A stretch of DNA of 64,000 nucleotides from Burkholderia sp. D-99 (GCF_011605345.1 NZ_JAAOXM010000001.1:992001-1056000); one strand, 5' to 3'; shown: positions 1-11,917, counted from the stretch's first letter. Numbers and translations: made by a program. Notes: generated from the letters alone by a model not told the origin.

Positions 1-1053
1 ATCGCCGAGATCAACGAAGCGGGCGGCGCCAACGGCTGCGAGATCGTGCCCGTCGTGCGCGATGCCTGTTCCGACCCGGCCGTCTACGCGCGGCTCGCCG
101 AAGAGCTGATCGCCACCGAACGCGTGAACGTGCTGTTCGGCGCGTACATGTCGAGCAGCCGCAAGGCGCTGATTCCGATCGTCGAGAAGTGGGACAAGCT
201 GCTGTTCTACCCGACGCTCTACGAAGGCTTCGAGTTCTCGCCGAACGTGATCTACACGGGTGCGGCGCCCAACCAGAACAGCGTGCAGCTCGCCGCGTTC
301 ATGACCGCGCAGTTCGGCGCGCGCGTGTACCTGATCGGGTCCGACTACATCTACCCGTACGAGTCGAACCGCATCATGATCGACCTCGTCACGCAGCATC
401 CGGAAGGCCAGATCCTCGGCGAGGTGTACATGCCGCTCGTCGCGTCCGAGCAGGATTTCGCGGCGGTGGTCGAGGACATCCGCGCGAAGGCGCCCGACTT
501 CGTGTTCAGCACGCTCGTCGGCGACAGCACGGCCGCGTTCTACCGAGCGTATGCGCAAGCCGGCCTCGACGCACGCAAGATGCCGATCGCGAGCCTGACG
601 ACGTCCGAGATCGAACTCGGCCAGATGGGCGCGGCCGCGGCCGGCCACTACACGTCGTCGCCCTATTTCCAGACCATCGATTCGGACGTGAACCGGCGCT
701 GCATCGCGCAGCTCAAGGCGCGCTTCGGCGACGACGCGAGCGCATCCGCGCCGTGGGAAGCCGCGTATTTCCAGGTTCACCTGTTCGCCAATGCGCTCGC
801 GCGCGCCGGCACCGACCAGCGCGACCGGCTCGTCGAGCATCTCGCCGACGCGGAATTCGATGCGCCGCAAGGGCGTGTGAAGATCGACCGGCTCACGCAG
901 CACACGTGCCTCTACCCGCGCATCGGCTGCGCGACGGCCGACGGCAATTTCACGATCGTGCGCGAAGCGACGCGGCGCGTGCATCCCGATCCGTACCTCG
1001 TCACGCATTCGCTCGGCGACCGCGTGCACGCGCCCGACGAACAGAAGGCGTAA
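1..1053 (+). CDS. amiC: AmiC-type amide-binding protein, 5' end missing
   Basis: This is the C-terminal ~350 residues of a periplasmic-binding-fold protein; the frame is open from the first base, so roughly 30 N-terminal residues lie outside the window. Stretches such as LLFYPTLYEGFE, YTGAAPNQNS, GSDYIYPYESN and ASLTTSEIE match my memory of AmiC from Pseudomonas, a cytoplasmic sensor that binds acetamide-like amides and releases AmiR. The related UrtA/FmdD transport receptors share the fold, but the immediate neighbour amiR (6 bp downstream, same strand) favours the regulatory role. The amidase structural gene would be expected upstream, outside the window. Family assignment is firm; the ligand is inferred. 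Confidence 0.88.
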   Translation: MAEINEAGGANGCEIVPVVRDACSDPAVYARLAEELIATERVNVLFGAYMSSSRKALIPIVEKWDKLLFYPTLYEGFEFSPNVIYTGAAPNQNSVQLAAFMTAQFGARVYLIGSDYIYPYESNRIMIDLVTQHPEGQILGEVYMPLVASEQDFAAVVEDIRAKAPDFVFSTLVGDSTAAFYRAYAQAGLDARKMPIASLTTSEIELGQMGAAAAGHYTSSPYFQTIDSDVNRRCIAQLKARFGDDASASAPWEAAYFQVHLFANALARAGTDQRDRLVEHLADAEFDAPQGRVKIDRLTQHTCLYPRIGCATADGNFTIVREATRRVHPDPYLVTHSLGDRVHAPDEQKA

Positions 1054-1059
1054 CCGACG

Positions 1060-1671
1060 ATGCGCGCCCGCACCCCGATCCGCTCGACGCCGCGCCTGCT
1101 CGCCGAACTGCGCTCGCTTCGCGTGATGGTGTACTACCCGGATGACGACAACGGCCTGCTGCTCGTCGAGCAGCTCTCGCGCATCGGTTGCCCGAGCGAG
1201 CAGCGCTGGCCGCCGCCCGCCGCGTTGCCGGAGAGCGTCGACCTCGTGATTCTCGCGGTCCGGCCCGACCTGCTGCACCTGTCGATCCCGTGGCTCGAGG
1301 ACGACGCGCGGCCGCCGCTCATCGCCGTCACGACCTACGAAAGCCCGACGATCCTCGAACTGATGCTGCGCATCGACGCGCAGAGCGCGGTGACGACGCC
1401 GGTGCGTTCGTTCGGCCTGTTGAGCGCGATGGCGCTCGCGTGTCACCAGAGCCGCCGGCACGACGAATACCGGCGCCGCATCGCGCAACTGGAGCAGCGC
1501 GTGATGTCCGCGCGCACGCTGCAGGAAGCGAAGACGCTGCTGATGCAGCACAACGCGATCAGTGAGGAAGAGGCGTACCAGCAGATCCGCTCGCAGGCAA
1601 TGGAACGGCGCATCTCGATCAACCAGCTCGCCGAGCAGATCGTGCACGCGCATGCGCTGCTGAAGCGGTAA
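1060..1671 (+). CDS. amiR: AmiR-type ANTAR antitermination regulator
   Basis: A 203-residue protein with an N-terminal pseudo-receiver domain (about residues 15-130, lacking a clear phospho-acceptor pattern) and a C-terminal coiled coil plus ANTAR helix bundle (about 135-200; residues near SEEEAYQQIRSQAMERR are typical). ANTAR proteins bind paired RNA hairpins and prevent transcription termination; AmiR does this for the aliphatic amidase operon when amides relieve AmiC. It starts 6 bp after amiC, so the two are almost certainly co-transcribed. The length agrees with AmiR (about 196 residues). No target hairpins are visible in the window, consistent with the amidase leader lying upstream. Confidence 0.88.
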   Translation: MRARTPIRSTPRLLAELRSLRVMVYYPDDDNGLLLVEQLSRIGCPSEQRWPPPAALPESVDLVILAVRPDLLHLSIPWLEDDARPPLIAVTTYESPTILELMLRIDAQSAVTTPVRSFGLLSAMALACHQSRRHDEYRRRIAQLEQRVMSARTLQEAKTLLMQHNAISEEEAYQQIRSQAMERRISINQLAEQIVHAHALLKR

Positions 1672-1699
1672 CGCGAACGCGATCGCCAATCGCCGCGCG

Positions 1700-2149
1700 T
1701 CAGTCCGGCGGCGGCAACACGACCGTGTCCTCCGGCCCGAGCACGCGCCCGTCCTGCGAACGCAGCTCGAGCTTCCTGACCGGCAACCCGGCCTTCCGGT
1801 CGACGAGCAGCACGTGTGCCTCGTCCGGTTCGAAGAAGAAATCCTCGCCCCACTGCCGCAATGCGACGAGCAGCGGAAACAGGCCGCGCCCTTTCTCGGT
1901 CAGCACGTATTCGTGATGCGCGCCGCCGTCCGCGGCCGGCACGATGTCCATGATCCCGTGCGCGACCAGGTTGCGCAGACGCGCGGCCAGGATGTTCTTG
2001 GCCAGCCCGAGGTTCTTCTGGAATTCGCCGAAGCGGCGCAACCCGTCGAACGCGTCGCGGACGATCAGCAGCGACCACCAGTCGCCGATCGCGTCCAGCG
2101 GGCGGGCAACGCCGCAGGGGGAATCCTCGTGCGTGGTTCGTCTGTTCAT
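1700..2149 (-). CDS. HxlR-family winged-helix regulator
   Basis: 149 residues with the HxlR signature: an N-terminal conserved Cys followed by a PLDAIGDWW-type segment (residues about 12-25), a winged-helix DNA-binding region to about residue 105 (FGEFQKNLGLAKNILAARL is the recognition area) and a C-terminal extension with an FFFEP segment. Several HxlR proteins sense electrophiles or oxidants through the N-terminal Cys. The gene is divergent from the alpha/beta hydrolase at 2501, and the 351-bp gap holds repeated palindromic motifs that are good candidates for its operators. The inducer is unknown. Confidence 0.85.
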   Translation of the reverse strand: MNRRTTHEDSPCGVARPLDAIGDWWSLLIVRDAFDGLRRFGEFQKNLGLAKNILAARLRNLVAHGIMDIVPAADGGAHHEYVLTEKGRGLFPLLVALRQWGEDFFFEPDEAHVLLVDRKAGLPVRKLELRSQDGRVLGPEDTVVLPPPD

Positions 2150-2500
2150 CGGTGCATGAGGCGATGCCGTTCCCGGAATGCGGATGGAACGGCGGTCGTT
2201 TACGTTGAAATGAATGGTTGCAATATAAAACTATCTACACGAAAGATCAATCGCACGGGCCCCGACTGTTCGCAACCGACGAACGGCATGGTCGATTCGG
2301 GCCTCATTGGCACTTCGACTCATACGTCCAGCCGATAGATTCCGACATTGTCCCGGTCTGGTGCGTCATTTCCCACCAATGGTCCAGTCGTTCGGCGATT
2401 GGCCTGGTCATCATTTTGGTTGCAACTTGAAACTCGATAGCCTACGCTCGAATCGGTTTCAACTTGAAACCAAACTATTCCACTACAGAAGGAGCGCTCG
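2150..2500. other. Divergent intergenic region, HxlR/hydrolase
   Basis: 351 bp without a credible gene. It is clearly less GC-rich than the flanks. It contains three related GGTT(G/T)CAA-centred motifs (2216-2231, 2418-2434, 2455-2471). A strong Shine-Dalgarno AGAAGGAG ends about 6 bases before the ATG at 2501. No terminator or RNA gene was recognised. Confidence 0.6.
2418..2471. promoter_or_regulatory. Paired operator-like palindromes for the HxlR regulator
   Basis: GGTTTCAACTTGAAACC at 2455-2471 is a perfect 17-bp palindrome (8-bp arms around one C). GGTTGCAACTTGAAACT at 2418-2434 is the same motif with two mismatches, offset by 37 bp. A third, weaker version (GGTTGCAATATAAAAC) lies at 2216-2231, near the HxlR start. 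Repeated symmetric sites between a regulator and a divergent gene point to an autoregulated switch. Ownership by HxlR is inferred from position only. Confidence 0.6.
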
Positions 2501-3424
2501 ATGATCCGGTCCGATGCCACGTTCAACGGCACCTTTCCTTTCGCCCCGCATTTCGACGACGCGTCCGGCTTCCGGATGCATTACGTGGACGAAGGCCCGC
2601 ACGACGGCGAAACCGTCCTGTGCCTGCATGGCGAACCCACGTGGGGCTATCTGTTCCGCCATCTGGTTGCGGTGCTGAGTCGGACGCACCGCGTCGTCGT
2701 CCCCGATCACATGGGCTTTGGCAAAAGCGCGACGCCGCAGGGCCGCAGCTACTGGCTGCAGGACCATATCGACAACCTGGAACGTTTCGTGCTGGCGCTC
2801 GACCTCGATCGCCTCACGCTCGTGATGCACGACTTCGGCGGCCCGGTCGGCATGGGGCTTGCCGCGCGGCACCCGGATCGCATCCGGCGCATCGTGTCCG
2901 CGAACGGGCCGACGCCGTTCGGCCAGCCCGATCTTGTCGAGCGACTGACCGCGAACGGCCGCGATGCACCGTGGTTCCAGTGGATCATGCGCGCAGCCGC
3001 GGACGATACGCTCGAGACGGTGCTCGGTCAGCTCGGCTTCAACATCCTGAGCACGCTGAAGCTGAACGGATTCGAAAATCACGCGATCATCAACGACACC
3101 TGGATCGCCGCATACGGTACGCCGTTCGCGCAACCGGAGGACTGCGTCGGCGCAATTGGATGGGCCCGCGGGTTTGCCGCCGGCGCGCACCGGTTCGAGG
3201 AACCCGATGCGGCGGCGCTGCGCGCGATACGCGAAAAGCCCGCGCTCGCGATCTGGGGAGACGCCGATCGAACGCTCGGCGCCGAACACTTCCTGCCGCT
3301 CTTCACGGCACTGTTTCCGTCCGCGCCCGTCGAGCGGCTGGCGGGCGTCGGGCATTACTGTTTCGAGGATGCGCCCGACGCCATCGCGGCACGCATCGCC
3401 GGATTCATCCGGACCACCGGCTGA
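2501..3424 (+). CDS. Haloalkane dehalogenase-like alpha/beta hydrolase
   Basis: 307 residues with an alpha/beta-hydrolase fold. The HGEPTWGYLFR block at residues 43-53 provides the oxyanion hole, Asp111 in VMHDFGG is the predicted nucleophile, and the GVGHYCFED segment near residue 286 carries the catalytic His. An Asp nucleophile rather than Ser, plus the HGEPTW block, points to haloalkane dehalogenases or close relatives. The residue after the nucleophile is Phe, where characterised dehalogenases usually have the halide-stabilising Trp, so the substrate may not be a haloalkane. The start is fixed by AGAAGGAG six bases upstream. Likely controlled by the divergent HxlR protein. Confidence 0.8.
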   Translation: MIRSDATFNGTFPFAPHFDDASGFRMHYVDEGPHDGETVLCLHGEPTWGYLFRHLVAVLSRTHRVVVPDHMGFGKSATPQGRSYWLQDHIDNLERFVLALDLDRLTLVMHDFGGPVGMGLAARHPDRIRRIVSANGPTPFGQPDLVERLTANGRDAPWFQWIMRAAADDTLETVLGQLGFNILSTLKLNGFENHAIINDTWIAAYGTPFAQPEDCVGAIGWARGFAAGAHRFEEPDAAALRAIREKPALAIWGDADRTLGAEHFLPLFTALFPSAPVERLAGVGHYCFEDAPDAIAARIAGFIRTTG

Positions 3425-3511
3425 GTGCGTTGCGCAGCGGGCTGCACGACGCCCGGCTGCGCAACACGGCGTGCGCGGCCGCCTCCGCAACCGCGCACGC
3501 CCCGCTTCACG

Positions 3512-5229
<1,718 letters not shown>

Positions 5230-5233
<4 letters not shown>

Positions 5234-5247
5234 TGCATGTCCCCCAT
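5230..5247 (-). promoter_or_regulatory. Five-codon leader ORF coupled to ggt
   Basis: On the minus strand a strong Shine-Dalgarno (GAAGGAG) sits 6 bases before an ATG at 5247 that opens a five-codon frame (Met-Gly-Asp-Met-Gln). Its TGA overlaps the ggt start codon as ATGA. The best ribosome-binding site in the region therefore serves the leader, and ggt could be translated by reinitiation. Alternatively the GGGGGA inside the leader serves ggt directly and the leader is accidental. Confidence 0.35.
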
Positions 5248-5660
5248 GTGGATCTCCTTCAGGCAGGAAAAGCACCTGTCCCGCGCATGGCCGCCGGCGC
5301 ACCGACGGCCATATCCGGTTTCGTAGTATAGGGGGACAAAAAGGGTCGAACACGCGGCGTGCAATGAAAGCGCATGCGTTATCTGCGCCTGGTCATGCCG
5401 CGGCTTCCGAACATGCATGCGGATCGGCCGGAATGGCACGCGGTGCGCATTCATCGCGCACGTCCGCCGTGTACGTCATCACGCAACGCACAAAAAAAAC
5501 CGAAAGTTGCGAACTGCGCGGCAGGCCACGCGGCACGTGCAAAAAAATCTGCAAACGTCCCTCCCGCTGCACGATCCGATCTGCGAAGATAGCGCCCCGC
5601 TTTCGCACCGCATCATTTTTTCGTTCACGCGCCGCCTCACGTTTCTTCGTCTCGCTTCCT
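5234..5660. other. Intergenic region upstream of ggt and the DUF457 gene
   Basis: 427 bp between divergent genes, with no convincing additional gene. It includes the ggt ribosome-binding site, two runs of seven or more A (near 5491 and 5542) and AT-richer blocks likely to hold the two promoters. No clear symmetric operator or LexA box was seen. That is notable because the E. coli relative ydjM is, to my knowledge, LexA-controlled. Confidence 0.4.
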
Positions 5661-6185
5661 ATGGCATCACACAACGCGCATCATGCGTCCGGCTTCGCGG
5701 CCGGCGTTGCCGCCGCCGCCCTCGTCGCACAAACCGGCGCCACGGGCCCGTGGCATTCGGGCATGTTCGCCGCATTCGCGGCAGGCGTCGCCGGCGGCAC
5801 CGCGCCCGACTGGCTCGAAGTCGCATGGTGGCGCCGCAAGCGCCGCCTGTGGGTCACGCATCGCACCATCACGCACTGGGGCATCGGCTGGATCGCCCTG
5901 CTCGCGCTCGGCTGGCACGGGCTCATCCATCATCCGCATCCGCTGTGGGCCGCGCCGCTGTTCGGCTTCGCATGCGGCGGCGTGATGCACCTGCTCGCCG
6001 ACTGGCCGAACCCGCTCGGCGTACCGTGGATCTGGCGGCGTCATTCGCTCAACCTGTGGAACAGCGGGCATTGCGACCTGATCGTCGTGGGCGCCGCATG
6101 GGGCGGCACGCTGTGGCTCGCGCAGTCGTTGTGCTCGCGTGCGCCGCTGCTCGAACACTGGCTCGGCTGGCTGCATCGCGTTTAG
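5661..6185 (+). CDS. Membrane-bound metal-dependent hydrolase, YdjM/DUF457 type
   Basis: 174 residues with three to four hydrophobic segments. The conserved DUF457/YdjM metal-site pattern is visible: THRTITH at 66-72, His110 and Asp114 in HLLADWPNP, and NPLG at 117-120. These are predicted integral inner-membrane phosphohydrolase-like enzymes of unknown substrate. The start is the ATG at 5661, which leaves a short hydrophilic N-terminus; the open frame extends further upstream but that part has no protein-like character. It precedes lhr by 200 bp on the same strand and may be transcribed independently. Confidence 0.75.
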   Translation: MASHNAHHASGFAAGVAAAALVAQTGATGPWHSGMFAAFAAGVAGGTAPDWLEVAWWRRKRRLWVTHRTITHWGIGWIALLALGWHGLIHHPHPLWAAPLFGFACGGVMHLLADWPNPLGVPWIWRRHSLNLWNSGHCDLIVVGAAWGGTLWLAQSLCSRAPLLEHWLGWLHRV

Positions 6186-6386
6186 TTGCAATTTGATGCA
6201 ATTCGGCGCGCGATCTGCATGCCGGCGCGCATGCAACTTTCCGTCCATTGAAAGTGCGGTGCAGGCCCCCATCTGAATCCGGATCGTCGACACGCGTGCC
6301 CGGCACGCACGTGCGACGTCTGGCACACTGACGATTCGATTCGTACGCGCTCCTGCCGCGCGCTTGCACCCCATTTCAACGCTCCG

Positions 6387-9300
6387 ATGGACGTCACCGC
6401 TACCCGCCCAGCCTCCCGTGCGCTCGACGTGTTCCACCCGGCCGTCGCCGCGTGGTTCCGGCGCACGTTCGCCGCGCCCACCGGCGCGCAGGCGCTCGCG
6501 TGGCCGCACATCAAGGCCGGCCGCTCGACGCTGGTCGCCGCGCCCACCGGCTCCGGCAAGACCCTCACCGCGTTCCTGTCCGCGCTCGACGATCTGGTGC
6601 GCGATGCGCTGGCGCACGACGGCACGCTGCCCGACGCGACGCTCGTCGTGTACGTGTCGCCGCTGAAGGCGCTGTCGAACGACATCCACGTGAACCTCGA
6701 CGCGCCGCTTGCCGGCATCGCCGAATCGCTCGCGCAACTCGGCCTGCCGGTGCCGGCGATCCGCACCGCCGTGCGCACCGGCGACACGACGCAGGCGGAG
6801 CGCGCCGCGCTGCGCAAGCGCGCGCCGCACATCCTCGTCACGACACCCGAATCGCTGTACGTGCTGCTGTCGTCCACGTCGGGGCGGCAGATGCTGTCGA
6901 ACGTGCGCTCGGTCATCGTCGACGAAATCCATGCACTCGCGTCGTCCAAGCGCGGCAGCCATCTCGCGCTGTCGCTCGAACGTCTCGACGCGCTGGCCGG
7001 CCATGCGCTTCCGCGTATCGGTCTGTCGGCCACGCAAAAGCCGATCGACGCGGTCGCGCGCTTCCTCGTCGGCGGCCCGGCAGACGCGCCGCGCGACTGC
7101 ACGATCGTCGACACGGGCCATACACGCGAGCGCGATCTTGCGCTCGAACTGCCGAACGTGCCGCTCGAACCCGTGATGGCAACCGACGTGTGGGAGCAGG
7201 TGTACGACCGCATCGCCGGGCTCGCGGCCGCGCATCGCACGACGCTGGTGTTCGTCAACACGCGGCGCACTGCCGAGCGCATGGCGCGCCATCTCGCCGA
7301 CCGGCTCGGCAAGGAAGCGATCGCCGCGCATCACGGCAGTCTCGCGAAGGAGCACCGCTTCGACGCCGAACAGCGCCTGAAGCGCGGCGAACTGAAGCTG
7401 CTCGTCGCCACCGCATCGCTCGAACTCGGCATCGATATCGGCGACGTCGATCTCGTCTGCCAGGTCGGCTCGCCGCGCGGGATCGCGCCGTTCCTGCAGC
7501 GCGTCGGCCGCTCCGGGCACCAGGTCGGCGGCGTGCCCAAGGGGCGCCTCTTCCCGCTGTCGCGCGACGAACTCGTCGAATGCGCGGCGCTGCTCGATTG
7601 CGTGCAACGCGGCGAGCTCGACGCGTTGCGGATTCCCGAAGCGCCGCTCGACGTGCTCGCGCAGCAGATCGTCGCCGAAGTGGCGTGCACGGAATGGCAG
7701 GAGGATGCGCTGTATGCGAGCTTCACGCGCGCGGCGCCGTACGCGCGGCTGACGCGCGAGCGCTTCGACGAAGTGATGAAGATGCTCGCCGAAGGCTTCA
7801 CGAGCCGCCGCGGCGTGCGCGGCGCGTACCTGCATCGCGACGTGGTCGGCGGCACCGTGCGCGGGCGCCGCAACGCGATGATGACCGCAACCACGTCGGG
7901 CGGCACGATCCCCGACATGGCCGACTACGCGGTGCTGCTCGAACCGCAGGGCATCCAGGTCGGCACGGTCAACGAGGATTTCGCGATCGAGAGCCTCGCG
8001 GGCGACGTGTTCCAGCTCGGCAACCAGTCGTACCGGATCATTCGCGTGGAAACGGGCCGCGTGCGTGTCGAGGACGCGCAGGGCCAGTTGCCGAACATTC
8101 CGTTCTGGTTCGGCGAGGCGCCAGGGCGCAGCGACGAGCTGTCGGCGGCGGTCGGACGGCTGCGCGCGCGGCTCGACGGGCTGTTCGCGGACGGCGACCG
8201 GCAGGCATATGGCGGAGACCGTGAACACACCGGCGACGGAACTGGTGGGAAATCCATGCCCTGGACTGGCACCAAAGCGGGCGCGAGAGCGAAATCAAAG
8301 GCCGGGATCAAAGGCGATCCCGATGCCTCGATCGACTCGCGGCACGACACCGTTGCCGCCACCACCACCGAAAGCCGCCTCGCGCCGGCATTGCGCTGGC
8401 TCGTCGACGATCTTCGCTTGTCGCCCGACGCCGCCCGTCAGATCGCCGACTACCTCGCCCGCACCCGTGCCGCGCTCGGCGCGCTGCCGACGCAGGATAC
8501 GCTCGTGATGGAGCGTTTCTTCGACGAATCGGGTGGCACGCAGCTCGTGATCCATTCGCCGTTCGGCAGCCGCATCAACCGCGCATGGGGGCTCGCGCTG
8601 CGCAAGCGCTTCTGCCGCAGTTTCAACTTCGAACTGCAGGCGGCCGCGACCGACGACGCGATCATCCTGTCGCTGTCGCTCGCGCACAGCTTCGCGCTCG
8701 ATGAAGTGTGGCGCTACCTGCGTTCGGCCAGCGCCGAGCACGTGCTGGTCCAGGCACTGCTCGACGCGCCGATGTTCGGCGTGCGCTGGCGCTGGAACGC
8801 GACGACCGCGCTCGCGCTGCCGCGCTTCACCGGCGGCAAGCGCACCGCGCCGCAACTGCAGCGGATGAAGAGCGAGGACCTGCTCGCGACCGTGTTTCCC
8901 GATCAGGTCGCGTGCCTCGAGAACATCGTCGGCGAACGCGAGATACCGCATCACCCGCTCGTCGACCAGACGCTCGACGACTGCCTGCACGATGCGATGG
9001 ACACCGATGGCTGGCTGGCGCTGCTGCGGCGGATCGAAAGCGGCGCGATCGAGCTCGTCGCGCGCGACCTGCCCGCACCGTCGCCGCTCGCGGCCGAGAT
9101 CCTGAACGCAAAACCCTACGCGTTCCTCGACGACGCACCGCTGGAAGAGCGCCGCACGCAGGCCGTGCAGTCGCGTCGCTGGAGCGATCCTGAATCCGCC
9201 GACGATCTCGGCGCGCTCGACGCCGACGCGATCGATGCGGTGCGCGACGAAGCATGGCCGCTCGTGCGCGACGCCGACGAAATGCACGACGCGCTGCTCA

Positions 9301-10910
9301 CGCTCGCGTGCATCGCCGACAGTGAAGCACGCGTGCACGAAGGCTGGCCCGACCGGCTTGCGGAACTTGCCGAACGCCGCCGTGCGACGAAGCTCGTTAC
9401 GCCCGGCGGCGCCGCACTGTGGGTGCCGGTCGAACGGCTCGTGTGCCTGCGTGCGCTGCATCCCGACGCGCGCATCGCGCCGGCGCTCAAGGTGCCGGCT
9501 GCCTGCGCGCAGCCGTGGGAAGCGGATGCCGCACTCGTCGACGTGATCCGTGCGCGGCTCACCGGTTTCGGCCCGCTTGCAGTCGATGCGATCGCGACAC
9601 CGCTCGGCCTGCCGCCTGCGTCGATCGCGACGGCACTCGCGGCGCTGGAGCGAGAAGGCTATGTGATGCGCGGCCGGTTCACGCCGGGCACGACGACGGA
9701 CGAATGGTGCGAACGCCATCTGCTTGCGCGCATTCATCGCTATACGGTGAAGCGGCTGCGCCGCGAGATCGAGCCGGTGGAGCGCGCCGACTTCATGCGC
9801 TTCCTGTTCCACTGGCAACACCTGACACCCGACACGCGCGGCACGGGCCGCGATGCACTCGCGGCCGTGGTCGAACAGCTCGAAGGGTATGAGGCCGCGG
9901 CGAGCGCATGGGAAGACGCGTTGCTGCCCGCGCGGCTCACCGACTACACGGCGGGCGGGCTCGACGAGCTGTGCCGCTCCGGCAAGCTCGTGTGGACGCG
10001 CATCGGCGCGCCGGCGCGCGCGGCCGGCACGCCCGTGAAGACGACACCGATCGTGCTGCTGCCGCGCCGCCACCTCTCCGCCTGGCAGGCGCTACGCGAT
10101 CCCGACGCGCAACCGGCGCTGTCCGCGCGGGCCACCCAGGTGCGTGACGCCCTCGCCGCGCACGGCGCGATGTTCTTCGATGCGCTGCTCGACGACCTGC
10201 ACATGCTGCCCGTCGAACTCGAACAGGCGCTCGGCGAACTCGTGTCGGCCGGCCTCGTGAATGCGGACAGCTACGCGGGCCTGCGCGCACTGCTGAAGCC
10301 TGTCGTCAAGCGCAGCGCGACCTATGCGCCGCGCACGCGGCGCGGCGGTGCGCTGATCGGCGGAATGGACGACGCGGGCCGCTGGGCGCTCGTACAACGC
10401 CACGCGCCGCCGGACGATGCGCCGGCGCCGAAACGCGGCCAGGCCTCGGCCTCCCCCGACGCGCTCGAACACATCGCGTGGACGCTGCTGCGCCGCTATG
10501 GCGTCGTGTTCTGGCGCCTGCTCGAACGCGAAGCCGACTGGCTGCCGAACTGGCGCGAGCTCGTGCGCGTGCTGCAGCGCCTCGAAGCGCGCGGCGAGAT
10601 TCGCGGCGGACGCTTCGTCGCCGGGCTCGCAGGCGAACAGTTCGCGCTGCCCGAAGCGATCCCGATCCTGCGCGAACTGCGGCGACAACCGGGCGACGGA
10701 CAGTACGTTTGCGTGACGGGCGCCGATCCGCTGAATCTTGCCGGCACGCTGCTGCCCGGCGACAAGGTGCCGGCGCTGGCTGGAAATCGCGTGCTGTTCC
10801 GTGACGGCGTGCCCGTCGCATCGCTGGTTGCGGGGGCGTTCCACTACGCACCCGAACTGTCGCCCGCCGCGCGCGAGGATGCACGCCTGCGGCTCGCACG
10901 CCGCTACTGA
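6387..10910 (+). CDS. lhr: Lhr-type large DEAD/DEAH helicase
   Basis: A 1507-residue superfamily-2 helicase, matching the very large Lhr proteins. Visible motifs: Walker A APTGSGKT near 52-59, motif Ia [12 protein letters not shown] at 179-182, SATQ motif III, the helicase C domain with [11 protein letters not shown] and the arginine-finger region QRVGRSGH. After the core come the Lhr winged-helix/beta-barrel region and the long C-terminal extension characteristic of bacterial Lhr. Lhr translocates on single-stranded DNA and unwinds RNA-DNA hybrids; it is linked to DNA repair. A low-complexity Lys/Gly/Ala linker near residues 610-650 marks a domain border. The 264 bp after its stop show nothing recognisable. 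Confidence 0.93.
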   Translation: MDVTATRPASRALDVFHPAVAAWFRRTFAAPTGAQALAWPHIKAGRSTLVAAPTGSGKTLTAFLSALDDLVRDALAHDGTLPDATLVVYVSPLKALSNDIHVNLDAPLAGIAESLAQLGLPVPAIRTAVRTGDTTQAERAALRKRAPHILVTTPESLYVLLSSTSGRQMLSNVRSVIVDEIHALASSKRGSHLALSLERLDALAGHALPRIGLSATQKPIDAVARFLVGGPADAPRDCTIVDTGHTRERDLALELPNVPLEPVMATDVWEQVYDRIAGLAAAHRTTLVFVNTRRTAERMARHLADRLGKEAIAAHHGSLAKEHRFDAEQRLKRGELKLLVATASLELGIDIGDVDLVCQVGSPRGIAPFLQRVGRSGHQVGGVPKGRLFPLSRDELVECAALLDCVQRGELDALRIPEAPLDVLAQQIVAEVACTEWQEDALYASFTRAAPYARLTRERFDEVMKMLAEGFTSRRGVRGAYLHRDVVGGTVRGRRNAMMTATTSGGTIPDMADYAVLLEPQGIQVGTVNEDFAIESLAGDVFQLGNQSYRIIRVETGRVRVEDAQGQLPNIPFWFGEAPGRSDELSAAVGRLRARLDGLFADGDRQAYGGDREHTGDGTGGKSMPWTGTKAGARAKSKAGIKGDPDASIDSRHDTVAATTTESRLAPALRWLVDDLRLSPDAARQIADYLARTRAALGALPTQDTLVMERFFDESGGTQLVIHSPFGSRINRAWGLALRKRFCRSFNFELQAAATDDAIILSLSLAHSFALDEVWRYLRSASAEHVLVQALLDAPMFGVRWRWNATTALALPRFTGGKRTAPQLQRMKSEDLLATVFPDQVACLENIVGEREIPHHPLVDQTLDDCLHDAMDTDGWLALLRRIESGAIELVARDLPAPSPLAAEILNAKPYAFLDDAPLEERRTQAVQSRRWSDPESADDLGALDADAIDAVRDEAWPLVRDADEMHDALLTLACIADSEARVHEGWPDRLAELAERRRATKLVTPGGAALWVPVERLVCLRALHPDARIAPALKVPAACAQPWEADAALVDVIRARLTGFGPLAVDAIATPLGLPPASIATALAALEREGYVMRGRFTPGTTTDEWCERHLLARIHRYTVKRLRREIEPVERADFMRFLFHWQHLTPDTRGTGRDALAAVVEQLEGYEAAASAWEDALLPARLTDYTAGGLDELCRSGKLVWTRIGAPARAAGTPVKTTPIVLLPRRHLSAWQALRDPDAQPALSARATQVRDALAAHGAMFFDALLDDLHMLPVELEQALGELVSAGLVNADSYAGLRALLKPVVKRSATYAPRTRRGGALIGGMDDAGRWALVQRHAPPDDAPAPKRGQASASPDALEHIAWTLLRRYGVVFWRLLEREADWLPNWRELVRVLQRLEARGEIRGGRFVAGLAGEQFALPEAIPILRELRRQPGDGQYVCVTGADPLNLAGTLLPGDKVPALAGNRVLFRDGVPVASLVAGAFHYAPELSPAAREDARLRLARRY

Positions 10911-11174
10911 CATCGGCTGACCCGCGGCACCGCACGGACTACTGATCGCCGGGCCGCGCTGCCACGTGCCTTCGGGTAGCATCGAACGACTTTCCGCGCG
11001 GGCGCCCGCGCTCCAGGTCAGTGACCCGGCATGTGCGCGCGGGCCGACACTCGCGCGCTCGCGGCGACACGCCGTCGAATCATGGCCGAACCGCTGGCCG
11101 GGCAACCGGCCACTGCGCCGTGCGCATCACGCGCCGGGCCGCGGACTCGACCGTACACCGATGCTTCATGCTCG

Positions 11175-11471
11175 TCAGGCGGGCACCAGCTCGAAGCTGA
11201 GCCGTTTGCCGAGCGCGGCGGCAGCGCTTGCGAGCGTCGCCAGCGTGAGGCTCGTGTCGGTTTCGTCGAGCAGACGGTTGAGCGCGGCGCGGCTGGTTTT
11301 CATCCGCGCGGCCATCGCGGTTTTCGTGATGTGCTGCGCCTTCATTTCCTGCCCGATCTGCCAGGCGATCACGCGCTTGATCGCGGTGGCGGTGGCCGCT
11401 TCGAGATTGCCGTCCTCCTCGAGGAAGGTATCGAAATCGCTGCCGATATGCGGATTGTTCGTGGTCGTCAT
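11175..11471 (-). CDS. HigA-like XRE antitoxin
   Basis: 98 residues with a lambda-repressor-type helix-turn-helix (about residues 45-75; TKTAMAARMKTSRAALNRLL) and a C-terminal dimerisation-like end. The start at 11471 has GGAG six bases upstream; an in-frame ATG at 11483 has no such site. It follows the toxin gene by 73 bp on the same strand, the toxin-first order typical of higBA. The protein would neutralise the toxin and, with it, repress the operon. This is a fused HTH antitoxin of the Fis-like/HigA2 class by appearance; exact subfamily not determined. Confidence 0.8.
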   Translation of the reverse strand: MTTTNNPHIGSDFDTFLEEDGNLEAATATAIKRVIAWQIGQEMKAQHITKTAMAARMKTSRAALNRLLDETDTSLTLATLASAAAALGKRLSFELVPA

Positions 11472-11544
11472 GAGGTACTCCATTGCATGGCGTTGCCGGC
11501 TGCCTGACCGTCGAGGACGGTGCGTTCCGGCGCAACCGGGAAAT

Positions 11545-11904
11545 TCAGATGGCACGCATCAACGCTTTGAGACGCGCGACGGTGACATCGAGATCGTCCG
11601 ACGGCGTGGCCCGCGACTGCTTGCAGAAACCGTGCAGCAGGACCATGGTGCCGCCGACGACCGTAAACAGCACACGGGCGCTCCGCCCCGGCAGCATCAC
11701 GCGGATCTCCCACAGATCCTGTGCCATCTTCCGGACCAGCGGCATGCCGAGCGGCCAACCGAGTTGAACGGTCTTGATCTCCTCGCCGATCACCCTTCGC
11801 TCCGCCTGCCCAAGCGACTTCAGCCATTCGCGCACCGGCTCGTTGCCACGGGCCGTCTGGAAGAACCGCACGCCGAGCGTGACCTGGATCTGCTGTCTCG
11901 TCAT
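11545..11904 (-). CDS. HigB/RelE-superfamily (Gp49-like) toxin
   Basis: 119 residues from the chosen start, with the phage Gp49/DUF891 pattern: GNEPVREWLKSL near the N-terminus, a GWPLGMPLVRKM segment, LWEIRVMLPGRSARVLFTVV and a terminal LLHGFCKQS-type strand. Members are ribosome-dependent mRNA interferases. Upstream in-frame starts exist at 11919 and 11946, but the first overlaps the palindromic operator, so 11904 is preferred. It is the first gene of a two-gene operon with the XRE antitoxin. Being small, self-contained and unrelated to its neighbours, it was probably acquired as a unit. Confidence 0.78.
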   Translation of the reverse strand: MTRQQIQVTLGVRFFQTARGNEPVREWLKSLGQAERRVIGEEIKTVQLGWPLGMPLVRKMAQDLWEIRVMLPGRSARVLFTVVGGTMVLLHGFCKQSRATPSDDLDVTVARLKALMRAI

Positions 11905-11917
11905 CGTCTTGACACCC

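Noticed and set aside
5667-8228. 853-codon minus-strand frame opposite the DUF457 gene and lhr
   Set aside because: Antisense to well-supported genes, low-complexity composition and no ribosome site.
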